DNA of 64,000 bases. It comes from Oribacterium sp. UBA4274. Lineage in GTDB: Bacteria > Bacillota > Clostridia > Lachnospirales > Lachnospiraceae. A model generated the notes under the pieces. That model did not search any database, was not told the DNA's origin, and saw only the letters and a list, made by a program, of their open reading frames with translations. Made by a program: the position numbers and the translations under genes. This document shows positions 36,056 to 45,913 of the stretch, one piece after another (positions within the stretch are counted from its first letter, which is position 1; each line of letters opens with the position of its first letter). The stretch covers positions 53,671 through 117,670 of the forward strand of contig DGVW01000104.1 in the NCBI GenBank assembly GCA_002396005.1, given 5' to 3'.

Positions 36056-36746
36056 CGATTAATCCCTGTTCTCTGAAACTGAAATAGACATTGTCCCCTA
36101 TCACCACATGATCTACGAGTCCAATGCCGATAATTTGTCCTGCCCGATAGAGCTCGTTTGTAAACAGAATATCGTCCTCAGATGGCTCAGGATCACCACT
36201 TGGGTGATTATGTACCATGATAAGACAGGAAGCACTAACCTTAAGCGCCTCAATAAATATCTCTCGCGAGGAAACCGCCGAACGACAGTTAGTGCCTTCA
36301 GAAAGGAGCTTCTCCCTTATCAACTGCATATGATGATCCAGATACAAAACACGGACAACCTCATGATCCAGATATCTGAGATCCTCCATATAGTAATCAG
36401 CCACCTGCGAAGAATCTGTAAAACGCATGCTGTTAACACGCTTCTTACGATTCCAGATCCGGCGGGCAATCTCCCCGACAACACTAAGCTGGACAGCCTT
36501 TACCTTGCCGATACCATTGATCCTGCAATACTCATCGGCACTGAAATGCATCATACCCACAAGTCCGTCATACTGAGGATTAATGTTAAGTACCTGTTCC
36601 GATACCTCCATGACAGATGACCCGCGAGTCCCGGTACGTAACAAAACAGCCAGAAGCTCTGCATCACTGAGAGCTTCCGGTCCCAATTTCATACACTTCT
36701 CATATGGCATCTCATCCAATGTCAGTTCACTAAATTTTAAATTCAT
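36048..36746 (-). CDS. radC: RadC-like JAB domain protein
   Basis: 232 aa. Helix-hairpin-helix in the N-terminal part (INGIGKVKAVQL) and a C-terminal JAMM metalloprotease fold with HNHPSGDPEPSEDD, the His-x-His-Pro-Ser-Gly and Asp ligands. Despite the name, DNA repair is not established for RadC; its enzymatic substrate is unknown. The position beside mreC is conserved in Firmicutes. The ATG at 36746 is preceded by AGGAGA. It is first in the radC-mreC-mreD-PBP2-rodA-mgsA unit. Confidence 0.94.
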   Translation of the reverse strand: MNLKFSELTLDEMPYEKCMKLGPEALSDAELLAVLLRTGTRGSSVMEVSEQVLNINPQYDGLVGMMHFSADEYCRINGIGKVKAVQLSVVGEIARRIWNRKKRVNSMRFTDSSQVADYYMEDLRYLDHEVVRVLYLDHHMQLIREKLLSEGTNCRSAVSSREIFIEALKVSASCLIMVHNHPSGDPEPSEDDILFTNELYRAGQIIGIGLVDHVVIGDNVYFSFREQGLIGG

Positions 36747-36823
36747 AAATATCTCCTGTCTCAGAGAGTCAGGAGCCCACGGGAAGATATTTTAACATAA
36801 AGTTTTTTTGTCGTAAACCACCG

Positions 36824-38104
36824 TCAGATTTTGATAAGGCCTTTCTCATACATCTTTTCAACAGCCATCATGATACCAAGCTTGGCATGATACCATGTGA
36901 GACCACCCTGGAAATAAATATTATACGGCGGCTTGATAGGGCCATCCGCCGAAAGCTCTATGGAGCTTCCCTGAACAAATGCTCCTGCTGCCATGATGAC
37001 CTTGCTGTCATAGCCCGGCATATCATCCGGATAAGGAGTTACAAAGCTGTCCACCGGCGCTGCTGCCTGGATACCTTGTGCAAATGCAACTACAGCTTCC
37101 TCTGAGCCCAGGGTGATAGCCTGAATGATATCATGTCTCTTCTGATCCGCAGTCGGATGACAGCTGAATCCAAGATGTTCAAAAACCTTTGCCGCAAAAA
37201 TTGCGCCCTTTTCTGCCCCGGCAGTAATAGTCGGTGCAAGGAACAGTCCCTGATAGAAGCTTTTATTAGTATCAAGAGACGGTCCTACTTCCTTGCCAAG
37301 CCCCGGAGATGTAAGTCTTACTGCGCATCTCTCTATACAGTCTTTTCTTCCTGCAATATAGCCGCCGATAGGAGCAAGTCCGCCGCCCGGATTCTTGATG
37401 AGAGATCCGACAACAATATCAGCTCCGTAAGCTGTCGGCTCCTCTCTGTCAACAAACTCACCATAACAGTTATCAACCATGCATATTACATCCGGCTTGA
37501 TGCTCTTGATAAAACCGATCAGTTCGCCTATCTCCTCCGGAGAAAATGTGTTTCTTGTGGCGTATCCCTTGGAACGCTGTATCTCTACAAGCTTTGTTCT
37601 TTCATTTATTGCAGCTCTTATGCCATCGTAGTCAAATGTTGAATCCGGGAACAGATCCACCTGACGATATGTGACGCCATACTCTGCAAGACTGCCCACA
37701 GACGGTCTTATGCCTATAACCTCTTCAAGAGTATCATAAGGCTTTCCGACAGGACATAAAATCTCATCACCCGGTCTTGTATTGGCATAAAGCGCTATGG
37801 CAAGTGCATGGGTTCCGCATATGATCTGAGAGCGGACAAGTGCATCCTCTGTACCGAAAAGATTGGCATAAACCTTCTCAAGAGCATCTCTGCCTATATC
37901 ATCATAACCATATCCTGTTGTACCATAGAGGTGTGCTTCAGATACCTGTGCATCCTGCATTGCTTTGATGACTTTAAGCTGATTGTACTCAGCTATCTCA
38001 TCAATTTCCTTAAATCTGTCACTGAGAGTCTGAAGTTCCTTCTCACAAAGATCATAAACCTCCGGCTTTATCCCAAGAGATTCAAACATTTCTCTATTAT
38101 CCAT
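36824..38104 (-). CDS. Methionine gamma-lyase/aluminium resistance family PLP enzyme
   Basis: 426 aa of the Met_gamma_lyase (PF06838) family, fold type I PLP enzymes. LYGTTGYGYDDIGRDALE, QIICGTHALAIAL, DVICMVDNCYGEF with the PLP-binding Asp, and VVGSLIKNPGGGLAPIGGYIAG with the Schiff-base Lys are all typical. The family is linked with aluminium resistance in early reports and in many Clostridia lies next to miaA, as here. The substrate is unproven. Its first 37 bases overlap the miaA end; AGGA lies 7 bases before the ATG at 38104. Confidence 0.93.
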   Translation of the reverse strand: MDNREMFESLGIKPEVYDLCEKELQTLSDRFKEIDEIAEYNQLKVIKAMQDAQVSEAHLYGTTGYGYDDIGRDALEKVYANLFGTEDALVRSQIICGTHALAIALYANTRPGDEILCPVGKPYDTLEEVIGIRPSVGSLAEYGVTYRQVDLFPDSTFDYDGIRAAINERTKLVEIQRSKGYATRNTFSPEEIGELIGFIKSIKPDVICMVDNCYGEFVDREEPTAYGADIVVGSLIKNPGGGLAPIGGYIAGRKDCIERCAVRLTSPGLGKEVGPSLDTNKSFYQGLFLAPTITAGAEKGAIFAAKVFEHLGFSCHPTADQKRHDIIQAITLGSEEAVVAFAQGIQAAAPVDSFVTPYPDDMPGYDSKVIMAAGAFVQGSSIELSADGPIKPPYNIYFQGGLTWYHAKLGIMMAVEKMYEKGLIKI

Positions 38105-39069
38105 TCTGTGATCCTGTCTTTCTTGTAATCAAAATCTTTAATATCTATCCAATTCACATCTCGTTCCCGTTTGAACCATGTGATCTGCCGCTTAGCATAA
38201 TTCCTTGAATTCTGTTTTATTTCGGCGACAGCTTGCTCGATTATAGCACGTTTTTCCTCTGTGGCAAGCGTACTTCCGTCAATGCATCTGAAGGCTGATA
38301 TCAGTTCCCTGTAGCCTATCCCCTTCATGGAGGTCCGTTCAGCCGGCAGTTTAAGATCATAAAGCTTCCGGGCTTCCTGAACAAGTCCCTGCTGAACCAT
38401 GATATCAACCCGCTTGTTTATTCTCTCATAGAGTTTTTCTCTTTCATCATTGAGTACAAAAAAAGCGCTGTTATACACCGCCTGTTTACAGCGTTCCTGT
38501 GCATTGTGAGCAGAAATAGGTGTTCCGTGAATTTCATAGAATTCAAGGGCCCTGATAACCCGTCTCAGATTATGCTCATGGATTTTGAGAGTGGATTCCG
38601 GATCCACTTCTTTGAGCCTCTCATACAGCTTATGAGCTCCTTCCGGGTCAGATGCCTGTTCTTCAAGTCTTGCCCTTATATCCTTATGAGCAGCATCATC
38701 CTCTTCGGTAAAATCTATCCCATACAGCAGTCCCTGAATGTAAAAGCCGGTACCTCCTGCAAGGATTGGTACATGTCCTCTCTCATATATGCCCTCTATG
38801 GCGTCTCTTGCCATGCTCTGAAACATGCTTACATCATAATCCGTATCGGGATCTATGATATCTATAAGATGATGAGGCACTCCATCCATTTCTTCCTTTG
38901 TGACTTTAGCACTTCCTATATCAAGCCCTCTGTAGACCTGTACAGAATCAGCAGATACGACCTCTCCACCGAGAGCCTTGGCAAGTAAAACGGAAACCGC
39001 TGTTTTACCAACAGCGGTCGGACCTGCGATTATTATCAATGGTTTTTTACTTAAATCTATCTTGTTCAT
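38068..39069 (-). CDS. miaA: tRNA dimethylallyltransferase
   Basis: 333 aa. Transfers a dimethylallyl group to A37 of tRNAs reading U-starting codons. Motifs: IIAGPTAVGKTAVSVLLAKAL (P-loop), VSADSVQVYRGLDIGSAK, GVPHHLIDIIDPD, FILAGGTGFYIQ-like PILAGGTGFYIQGLL, and IKQNSRNYAKRQITWFKRE. Its product is the substrate for MiaB at 44.4-45.8 kb. It starts 3 bases after mutL ends, in the mutS-mutL-miaA order. Confidence 0.96.
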   Translation of the reverse strand: MNKIDLSKKPLIIIAGPTAVGKTAVSVLLAKALGGEVVSADSVQVYRGLDIGSAKVTKEEMDGVPHHLIDIIDPDTDYDVSMFQSMARDAIEGIYERGHVPILAGGTGFYIQGLLYGIDFTEEDDAAHKDIRARLEEQASDPEGAHKLYERLKEVDPESTLKIHEHNLRRVIRALEFYEIHGTPISAHNAQERCKQAVYNSAFFVLNDEREKLYERINKRVDIMVQQGLVQEARKLYDLKLPAERTSMKGIGYRELISAFRCIDGSTLATEEKRAIIEQAVAEIKQNSRNYAKRQITWFKRERDVNWIDIKDFDYKKDRITEWIIEKCLNLLG

Positions 39070-39072
39070 ATA

Positions 39073-41262
39073 TTACACGATTCGTTTAAATTTCTTCTCA
39101 AGTTCATACTTGGACATGGATATAAGAGTTGGTCTTCCATGTGGACATGCATACGGATTTTCAAGTGTAAGAAGCTCTGAAATCAAAGCATCGGCCTCCA
39201 TAAGACTCAGCTTGTTATTACCCTTGACTGCTGCCTTACACGACATGGATGCTATTTTGTAGTATATCGAGTCCGGAGTAGTCATACCAGTATCTTCATT
39301 GAGATCATCCAGCATTTCAAGCAGCAATTCCTTTTTTCCGATTTCCGGCAGATCTGTCGGCACAGCAGATATACTGAAATCTCTGCCTCCAAGATTACTT
39401 ATCTCAAATCCAAGATTCTGAAAATAATCAGAAAAACGCTCCAGCATAAGTGCCTCGTCCGATGTCAGTGTGAGAAGAATCGGCGGATTAAGATACTGGC
39501 TTGCAGGCTTACGTTCCTTGAGACGTTTCATCATCCTCTCAAAATTGACCTTTTCATGTGCTGCATGCTGATCCATGATGTAAAGCTTGTCCCCGTATTC
39601 TATGAGCCAGTAGGTTTCAAACACTTGCCCTATGATACGATGTTCGATTCTTGCTTTCTCACTGAGAAATCTATCCTGAAACAATGTCTCCTGCTGAGGT
39701 TTGACAGCATTCTTATCAGACTCTTTAGCTGTATCGTTTGTCTCACTGACGATGCCATCTTTCTCAATATAATCGGCTTCTTTTTCTGTTTCATTTCCGG
39801 CTTTGAAGCTTTGCTCAACATCATCAGCAGCTTTCGTAAAATCAGAAATATGGAATCCGGACGCCTGTTCCGGTCTATTAACTCCGGGCGCCTGTTTCAA
39901 AGCTCCGGAGTTATAAGTATCGGAGCCATCGCGATGTGCATCAGCATAATTACGGCGATACTGACTATATCCTCCGTAAGAAGCAGACTCAGACTTTTCT
40001 CTGACCTCTGTGCCGGAGACATTAGATCCGTCAAGATAGATATCTGCCTTGGGCTTTGCTTCTGGATGAAGCTCAGGTCTTAGAGCCTCCCTGTACTGAT
40101 CCTGTGCAGTAACCTCGCGTTTCTCCTCAAAAGGCTCAACATGGGGAAGTGACTTTTCCTTCTCCTCAATTTCAACATGCGGATTCAGATCCGCTTTTCT
40201 TGTTGTTTCACCGTTCCTGCCGAAGGTCTCAAGATCTGTATTTACTATAAGTTCAGTTTCCTTGAGTGCCATCTGAACCGAATCGACAATAGAATTGTAG
40301 ATCAGCATGCCATCCGAAAATCTGACCTCCAGTTTCTGAGGATGGACATTAACATCGACTATCTCCGGATTTACATCTATCATGAGGACAGTAAACGGAA
40401 ACTTATGCTGCATCAGAAATGCATGATAGGCATCCTCTATAGCCTTGGTGATCATCGGATTCTTTACAAATCTTGAATTTACAAAATATATCTCAAAGTT
40501 CCTATTGGTTCTGGTAATCACAGGCTTACCGATAAACCCTCTCACACTGACGGCAGGAAGCCCGGTAAGCTGTGATCTCTGATACTGATGGTTTACGGTT
40601 ATAAGCTGATTTGTAACGTCCCGCCCGTATATAGAGTAGATAACATCCATAAGTGAACCGTTACCGAGTGTAGCAAGTCTTTGCCTTCCATCCTGAATGT
40701 ACCTGAATGCAACCTCCGGATGAGCCAATGCCTCTTTCTCCAGTATATCCTGAATACGTGCAGCTTCTGTCTGCGGGCTCTTCAGAAACTTCTTTCTGGC
40801 AGGAACATTTTTAAATATATCTCTGACGATAAAAGTGGTTCCGTCCGGTGCGCCGATCTCTGAGAAATCCTTCTCAATGCCTCCGTCAATCTCATAATGA
40901 GTGGCGAGTAATGCCCCGGGAGTCTTACTGATAAGCTCAACTCTCGCTATGCTCGCAATGGAAGCCAAAGCCTCACCACGGAAGCCAAGGGTCTGTATAC
41001 TCTCAAGATCCCTGGCCTCTTTGATCTTTGATGTTGCATGTCTGAGAAAGGCTGTGCGGATATCCTCTTTGTCAATTCCTGATCCATTGTCAGTGATGCG
41101 GATCATAGCTATTCCACCGTCTCTCACCTCGATGGTAACAGACGTAGCGCCTGCATCTATAGCATTTTCAAGAAGCTCCTTAACAACACTGAGCGGTCTT
41201 TCGATAACCTCACCAGCGGCAATCTGATTAATTGTCTCATCACTTAGAACTCTAATTTTCAT
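39073..41262 (-). CDS. mutL: DNA mismatch repair protein MutL with endonuclease motifs
   Basis: 729 aa. N-terminal GHKL ATPase (IAAGEVIERPLSVVKELLENA, DNGSGI, LGFRGEAL), a middle Glu-rich linker (about 340-520), and a C-terminal dimerisation domain with DQHAAHEKVNFE, which fits the metal-dependent nicking motif DQHA-x2-E-x4-E, plus CKAAVKGN and CPHGRPTLI. It should nick the daughter strand itself, as expected for bacteria without MutH. It follows mutS by 128 bases. Confidence 0.96.
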   Translation of the reverse strand: MKIRVLSDETINQIAAGEVIERPLSVVKELLENAIDAGATSVTIEVRDGGIAMIRITDNGSGIDKEDIRTAFLRHATSKIKEARDLESIQTLGFRGEALASIASIARVELISKTPGALLATHYEIDGGIEKDFSEIGAPDGTTFIVRDIFKNVPARKKFLKSPQTEAARIQDILEKEALAHPEVAFRYIQDGRQRLATLGNGSLMDVIYSIYGRDVTNQLITVNHQYQRSQLTGLPAVSVRGFIGKPVITRTNRNFEIYFVNSRFVKNPMITKAIEDAYHAFLMQHKFPFTVLMIDVNPEIVDVNVHPQKLEVRFSDGMLIYNSIVDSVQMALKETELIVNTDLETFGRNGETTRKADLNPHVEIEEKEKSLPHVEPFEEKREVTAQDQYREALRPELHPEAKPKADIYLDGSNVSGTEVREKSESASYGGYSQYRRNYADAHRDGSDTYNSGALKQAPGVNRPEQASGFHISDFTKAADDVEQSFKAGNETEKEADYIEKDGIVSETNDTAKESDKNAVKPQQETLFQDRFLSEKARIEHRIIGQVFETYWLIEYGDKLYIMDQHAAHEKVNFERMMKRLKERKPASQYLNPPILLTLTSDEALMLERFSDYFQNLGFEISNLGGRDFSISAVPTDLPEIGKKELLLEMLDDLNEDTGMTTPDSIYYKIASMSCKAAVKGNNKLSLMEADALISELLTLENPYACPHGRPTLISMSKYELEKKFKRIV

Positions 41263-41390
41263 TTCAATATCCTATCTCTGACCACAATTATTTAAATGAT
41301 TTAAACTCCATATATCAACATAAATCCATTTGTTCTGCAGGTTGTCTGACGAGCCTCTGCTGAACCAATGAAAACCAGCCTCTCTAAAAT

Positions 41391-44078
41391 CTACAGGCCA
41401 AACCTGTCCTTTAACTCATACAAAGTGTTCATGGCATCAAGCGGTGTCATATGATTTATATCCAGTGACTTCAGGTATTCTATGGCCTCGGAAACCTGCT
41501 TACTTACAGCTGTACCCTTCTCCGCACCATCACTTTCATCATAACAAGCTCCTGCCTCAGCCACATTTTGAGCTCTCTCTGAAATTATGCCCTGTTCGTC
41601 AAATGCCTCCTGAGTGAAACTCTCACCCGCCTCTATGGTTTTGGCCTTGGCAATGATATCCGCATCACTAAGTTCTGAAGCAATGACCTTGGCACGCTCT
41701 ATTACAGGCTTTGGAACACCGGCCAGACTGGCAACATCTATACCATAGGACTGATCTGCACCTCCCGGAATAATCTTACGTAAAAATACGATATCCTGAT
41801 CATGATTTGTGACCGCGATGCAGTAATTGTTAACTCCCTCAAGCTTACCTTCAAGCTCTGTCAGTTCATGATAATGTGTTGCGAAAAGCGTTTTCGCTTT
41901 GACCACCTTGGCTATATATTCAACCACCGCCCAGGCGATACTCAGGCCGTCAAAAGTACTTGTACCTCTTCCGATTTCGTCAAGTATCAGCAATGATTTG
42001 GTGGTTGCATTGCGCAAGATATTGGCAACTTCATTCATCTCCACCATAAAGGTAGACTGCCCTGAAGCGAGATCATCGCTGGCACCCACACGGGTGAAGA
42101 TTCTGTCACATATTGAAATGTCTGCACTTCCCGCAGGAACAAACGAACCAATGGACGCCATAAGTACGATAAGGGCCACCTGTCGCATATAAGTTGATTT
42201 ACCCGCCATATTGGGTCCGGTAATGATGGCGATACGATCGGTTGAATCATCAAGATATGTATTGTTGGAAACAAACATACCGTCTCTTATGAGCTTTTCG
42301 ATAACAGGATGACGTCCATCCTTGATATCGATGACACCTTCTTCATTTATGTTCGGCCTGCAATAATTGTTATCGGTAGCCACCTTCGAAAGAGAAATGA
42401 TGCAGTCGATAAGGGCAACGTAATGTGATGTTTTCTGAATCCTCTGTATATTGCCGCCTATGGTATCTCTTACATCGCAGAACAGCTCATACTCAAGCTG
42501 ATTAAGTTTCTCCTCTGCTCCGAGAATGGTATTCTGAAGTTCCTCGAGTTTGTCTGTGGTATATCGTTCACTGCCTGCAAGTGTCTGCTTACGAATAAAA
42601 TAATCCGGCACCAGATCCTTAAAGGTGTTTGTAACTTCAAAACAATATCCAAATATACGATTATACTTTATCTTTAAAGACTTGATACCTGTCTTTTCTC
42701 TTTCCTCTGCCTCAAGATCCGCAAGCCACTGCTTGCCATTGATTCTTGACTCCTTATAATTATCTACTTCATCATGATAACCGCTCTTTATGATGCCGCC
42801 ATCGCGACTTGAGATCGGAGGTTCTTCCTCAATAGCTTCATCGATAAGTTTGAAAAGATCCTCCATGGGATCAATGTTATCATGTATCTCTTTTACAAGT
42901 GCAGAATCAAACTGGGTAAGCTCCTGAATTATATCCGGCAGCATCTTTAAAGACTGTTTAAATGCTATGAGATCTCGCGGATTGGCTGTCTTATAACATA
43001 TACGCCCCAACAATCTCTCATAATCGTATATAGTATTGAGATACTCGGATATCTCTTCTCTGTCGATATAGTGGCTGCAGAAATCCTCTACCGCATCCTG
43101 CCTTGCAACTATCTGATTTCTGTCTATGAGAGGCTGCTCAATAAATCTGCGAAGCATACGGGCACCCATGGCAGTTTTGGTCTTGTCCAGAACCCATAGC
43201 AGGGAGCCGCGCTTTTTCTTTTCACGCATGGTTTCTGTAAGCTCGAGATTACGCTGTGTCGCAGTATCTATGATCATATACTGATTGCTGGAGTAATACC
43301 TTATATTGGCGATATGCTCAACAGTACTTTTCTGTGTATCATAAACATATGTAAGAGCTGCTGCTGCACTGAGTCTCGCAAGATCCTTATCCTGTAAACC
43401 CAGGCCTTCTATACTTGCATGGAAATGCTGTTCCAAAAGCTTTGTGGCTTTCTCATCATTATATACATCATCCCCAAGTTCAGTGATGATCAGATCAAAA
43501 CGATTCTTTACATCCTCAGTTTCTATCCCCGAAATCATAAATGCCTGATTACAGATGATCTCCGCCGGAGAAAATTTGCTGAGCTCATCCATAACTTCCT
43601 TTTCGTTTAAGCATGTGGTTGAAAGAAACTCACCTGTTGTGATATCAACACTTGATATACCAAATCCGGTCGAATCATAGAAGATACTCATGAGGAAATT
43701 GTTTTTGCTTTCGTCCAGTGCCTGTTCAGAAGTAAGCGTTCCCGGTGTGATGACACGTATAACTCCTCTTTTAACAAGGCCCTTGGAAAGTTTCGGATCT
43801 TCCAGCTGCTCAGCGATAGCCACCTTGTAACCATTAGAAGCGAGCCTTGCAATATAGCCTTCTGCAGCATGAAACGGAATACCACACATCGGTGCACGTT
43901 CTTCCATACCGCAATCCTTTCCCGTAAGTACCAGGTCCAATACAGAAGAAGCTATCTTTGCGTCCTCAAAGAACATCTCATAGAAATCACCTATACGGTA
44001 GAAAAGGATGCAATCCGGATATTGTTTTTTGGTTTCCAAATATTCAACCATCATAGGTGACATTTTCTTTTCAGCCAT
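41391..44078 (-). CDS. mutS: DNA mismatch recognition protein MutS
   Basis: 895 aa, of the MutS1 type. Mismatch-binding GDFYEMFFEDA (Phe-x-Glu near residue 30), connector and lever domains, ATPase with Walker A GPNMAGKSTYMRQVAL, Walker B LLILDEIGRGTSTFDG, and a C-terminal helix region. It recognises base mismatches and calls MutL. Downstream comes mutL after 128 bases. Upstream of its start lies the palindrome cluster 44139-44404, so the leader of the mutS message, if read through from miaB, is highly structured. Confidence 0.97.
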   Translation of the reverse strand: MAEKKMSPMMVEYLETKKQYPDCILFYRIGDFYEMFFEDAKIASSVLDLVLTGKDCGMEERAPMCGIPFHAAEGYIARLASNGYKVAIAEQLEDPKLSKGLVKRGVIRVITPGTLTSEQALDESKNNFLMSIFYDSTGFGISSVDITTGEFLSTTCLNEKEVMDELSKFSPAEIICNQAFMISGIETEDVKNRFDLIITELGDDVYNDEKATKLLEQHFHASIEGLGLQDKDLARLSAAAALTYVYDTQKSTVEHIANIRYYSSNQYMIIDTATQRNLELTETMREKKKRGSLLWVLDKTKTAMGARMLRRFIEQPLIDRNQIVARQDAVEDFCSHYIDREEISEYLNTIYDYERLLGRICYKTANPRDLIAFKQSLKMLPDIIQELTQFDSALVKEIHDNIDPMEDLFKLIDEAIEEEPPISSRDGGIIKSGYHDEVDNYKESRINGKQWLADLEAEEREKTGIKSLKIKYNRIFGYCFEVTNTFKDLVPDYFIRKQTLAGSERYTTDKLEELQNTILGAEEKLNQLEYELFCDVRDTIGGNIQRIQKTSHYVALIDCIISLSKVATDNNYCRPNINEEGVIDIKDGRHPVIEKLIRDGMFVSNNTYLDDSTDRIAIITGPNMAGKSTYMRQVALIVLMASIGSFVPAGSADISICDRIFTRVGASDDLASGQSTFMVEMNEVANILRNATTKSLLILDEIGRGTSTFDGLSIAWAVVEYIAKVVKAKTLFATHYHELTELEGKLEGVNNYCIAVTNHDQDIVFLRKIIPGGADQSYGIDVASLAGVPKPVIERAKVIASELSDADIIAKAKTIEAGESFTQEAFDEQGIISERAQNVAEAGACYDESDGAEKGTAVSKQVSEAIEYLKSLDINHMTPLDAMNTLYELKDRFGL

Positions 44079-44138
44079 TAATCAGTTTCTCTCCTTCATT
44101 GATACATAAAACGCACTTGTCTTCGTTTGGTCAGACTG

Positions 44139-44404
44139 CCGAAACAGCCTCGCCCCTTGTGACAGTTTTCGCAGAAAACTGTCATGTAGCGTCAGCCCTC
44201 GCGTAAGCGTTTTCCATGGGCTGACGTTCCCAAACTCTTGAGGGCATCCGCATCACTAGCGTGATGCGGATATTTCACCAAAGAGAAAATGCCATTTGAT
44301 GGCGCTTTCGCGCAGGCATTTTCGTTTGATTTCGGCTTGCGCCGAAACAAGCTCGCCGCTTGAGGGCATCCGCATCACTAGCGTGATGCGGATATTTCAC
44401 CAAA
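44139..44404. repeat. Cluster of perfect palindromes with a 46-bp direct repeat
   Basis: Six hairpins in 266 bases. GACAGTTTTC-GCA-GAAAACTGTC at 44161-44183; CGTCAGCCC/GGGCTGACG at 44190-44226; ATCCGCATCA-CTAGCG-TGATGCGGAT at 44246-44271 and again at 44368-44393; GAAAATGCC/GGCATTTTC with an inner GCGC-TTTC-GCGC at 44285-44323; TTTCGGC-TTGC-GCCGAAA at 44330-44347. Bases 44237-44282 and 44359-44404 are identical over 46 bases. GCCGAAACA followed by TCGCC and CTTG occurs at both 44139 and 44341. The miaB stop codon (44378-44380) lies in the loop of the last hairpin. It looks like a modular REP-type array. Confidence 0.9.
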
Positions 44405-45823
44405 ATAGTAGAATCCTTTGCTTTCGGTGAGTTTCACCATCTGCATGGTTCCGATGAGGCTCTTATCTCCCGGGAAGTGAACAAGCACGCTATTGGAAAG
44501 TCTGCCTGTTACATATCCTTCCTGATTCTTGTTCTCATCCTCTACAAGAACTTCCATCACCTTGCCGAGATCTCTGTTCTCATTCTCTCTGGAGCTTTCC
44601 TGAACCACTTTCAGAAGTCTGTCAAAACGCTCCTTTACTATATCCTCAGGAACCTGCTCGAACTTGGCAGCAGGTGTTCCGGTACGTTTACTGTATATAA
44701 ACGTATATGCCGCATCGTATTTACATTCCTTAACCACATCGATGGTATCCTGAAAATCTTCCTCTGTCTCCCCGGGGAAGCCAACTATGATATCTGTAGT
44801 TAATGTTGCGTCAGGGATCGCCTTACGGATCTTATGTACAAGTTCAAGGTAGCTTTCCTTTGTATAATGTCTGTTCATACGCTTAAGGATCGCCGATGAA
44901 CCCGACTGAAGAGGAAGATGTACATGTCTCTCTATGATAGGATGTGTTCTCATGACCTCGATAAGCTCATCTGAGAAGTCCTTAGGATTGGAGGTCATGT
45001 AGCGAAGTCTCTTAAGTCCCGGAAGCTCCGCAACAGCCTTTAAAAGTTCCGGGAATGTTGTTGAGCCCGGTATATCATTACCGTAAGAGTTAACATTCTG
45101 ACCAAGCAGCATGATCTCAATGCAGCCATCCGCAATGAGCTTCTCACACTCTCTGAGGATGTCTGTGGCATTACGGGATTTCTCCCTGCCTCGAACATAA
45201 GGGACTATACAATAGGTACAGAAATTATTGCATCCGAAACTGATATTGACAGAACCCTTGAACTTGAACTTACGGTCAGACGGAAGATCCTCTACGATGA
45301 GCTTTGTATCATCGATTACCTCAACCGTACGCTTGCCTGTAACAAGTGTCTTGTACAGAAGTTCAGCCAGCTTATAGATATTATGGGTTCCAAAAACAAG
45401 CTTTACGTATGGATAATGCTTACTGATACCTTCGACCTCATCCTTTTCCTGCATCATACATCCGGTGATTCCGATGATCATGCCCTCGCGGCGTTCATAC
45501 TGATGCTTAAGTCTTCCTAAACGTCCGTATAGCTTCTGATTGGCATTCTCTCTTACAGTACAGGTTGTAAAAAGAACAATATCCGCATCCTTATCATCCT
45601 CTGTTACCGTATAGCCGCATCTCTCAAGAATTCCAAGCAGCTTCTCGCCATCCTTGGCAGACATCTGGCAGCCCATAACCTCTACCATACAGTGTGCTGC
45701 ATATCCTTCCTGCTTACGTATCTCAACGAGCTCCCGTACGCGGTCCATAAAATAATACTGTCTCGCCGGCTCCTCTGTTGGTGCCTGCATTACTATTTCC
45801 TTATAATCAATAATATAATCCAT
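44378..45823 (-). CDS. miaB: tRNA-2-methylthio-N6-dimethylallyladenosine synthase
   Basis: 481 aa. Radical SAM methylthiotransferase that adds a methylthio group to i6A37 made by MiaA. Auxiliary cluster cysteines are in EVMGCQMSAKDGE, FTTCTVRENA and ITGCMMQEKDE; the SAM cluster is CNNFCTYCIVPYVRGRE; a TRAM domain ends the protein. The last codons, FGEISASR and stop, are encoded by the second copy of the 46-bp repeat, so the natural end was probably replaced by it. GAGG precedes the ATG at 45823. It is the first gene of the miaB-mutS-mutL-miaA run. Confidence 0.96.
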   Translation of the reverse strand: MDYIIDYKEIVMQAPTEEPARQYYFMDRVRELVEIRKQEGYAAHCMVEVMGCQMSAKDGEKLLGILERCGYTVTEDDKDADIVLFTTCTVRENANQKLYGRLGRLKHQYERREGMIIGITGCMMQEKDEVEGISKHYPYVKLVFGTHNIYKLAELLYKTLVTGKRTVEVIDDTKLIVEDLPSDRKFKFKGSVNISFGCNNFCTYCIVPYVRGREKSRNATDILRECEKLIADGCIEIMLLGQNVNSYGNDIPGSTTFPELLKAVAELPGLKRLRYMTSNPKDFSDELIEVMRTHPIIERHVHLPLQSGSSAILKRMNRHYTKESYLELVHKIRKAIPDATLTTDIIVGFPGETEEDFQDTIDVVKECKYDAAYTFIYSKRTGTPAAKFEQVPEDIVKERFDRLLKVVQESSRENENRDLGKVMEVLVEDENKNQEGYVTGRLSNSVLVHFPGDKSLIGTMQMVKLTESKGFYYFGEISASR

Positions 45824-45838
45824 AAAACCTCATTGTTA

Positions 45839-45869
45839 ATCCCAGGGGATTTCCGAGATCCCCTGGGAT
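45839..45869. other. Strong hairpin in front of miaB
   Basis: ATCCCAGGGGAT (45839-45850) pairs perfectly with ATCCCCTGGGAT (45858-45869), loop TTCCGAG. It lies 16 bases upstream of the miaB start and 45 bases downstream of the proA stop. No T run follows on the minus strand (TTAACAATGAGG), so it is not a standard terminator; it could stabilise RNA or be another palindromic repeat. Confidence 0.7.
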
Positions 45870-45913
45870 GCCTTAGTACTAAATCTTTTGTTAACTGAAC
45901 TGATATAATTCTA

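Noticed and set aside
44139..44404. CRISPR array
   Set aside because: The repeats are unequal palindromes without regular spacers, and no cas gene is in the window.
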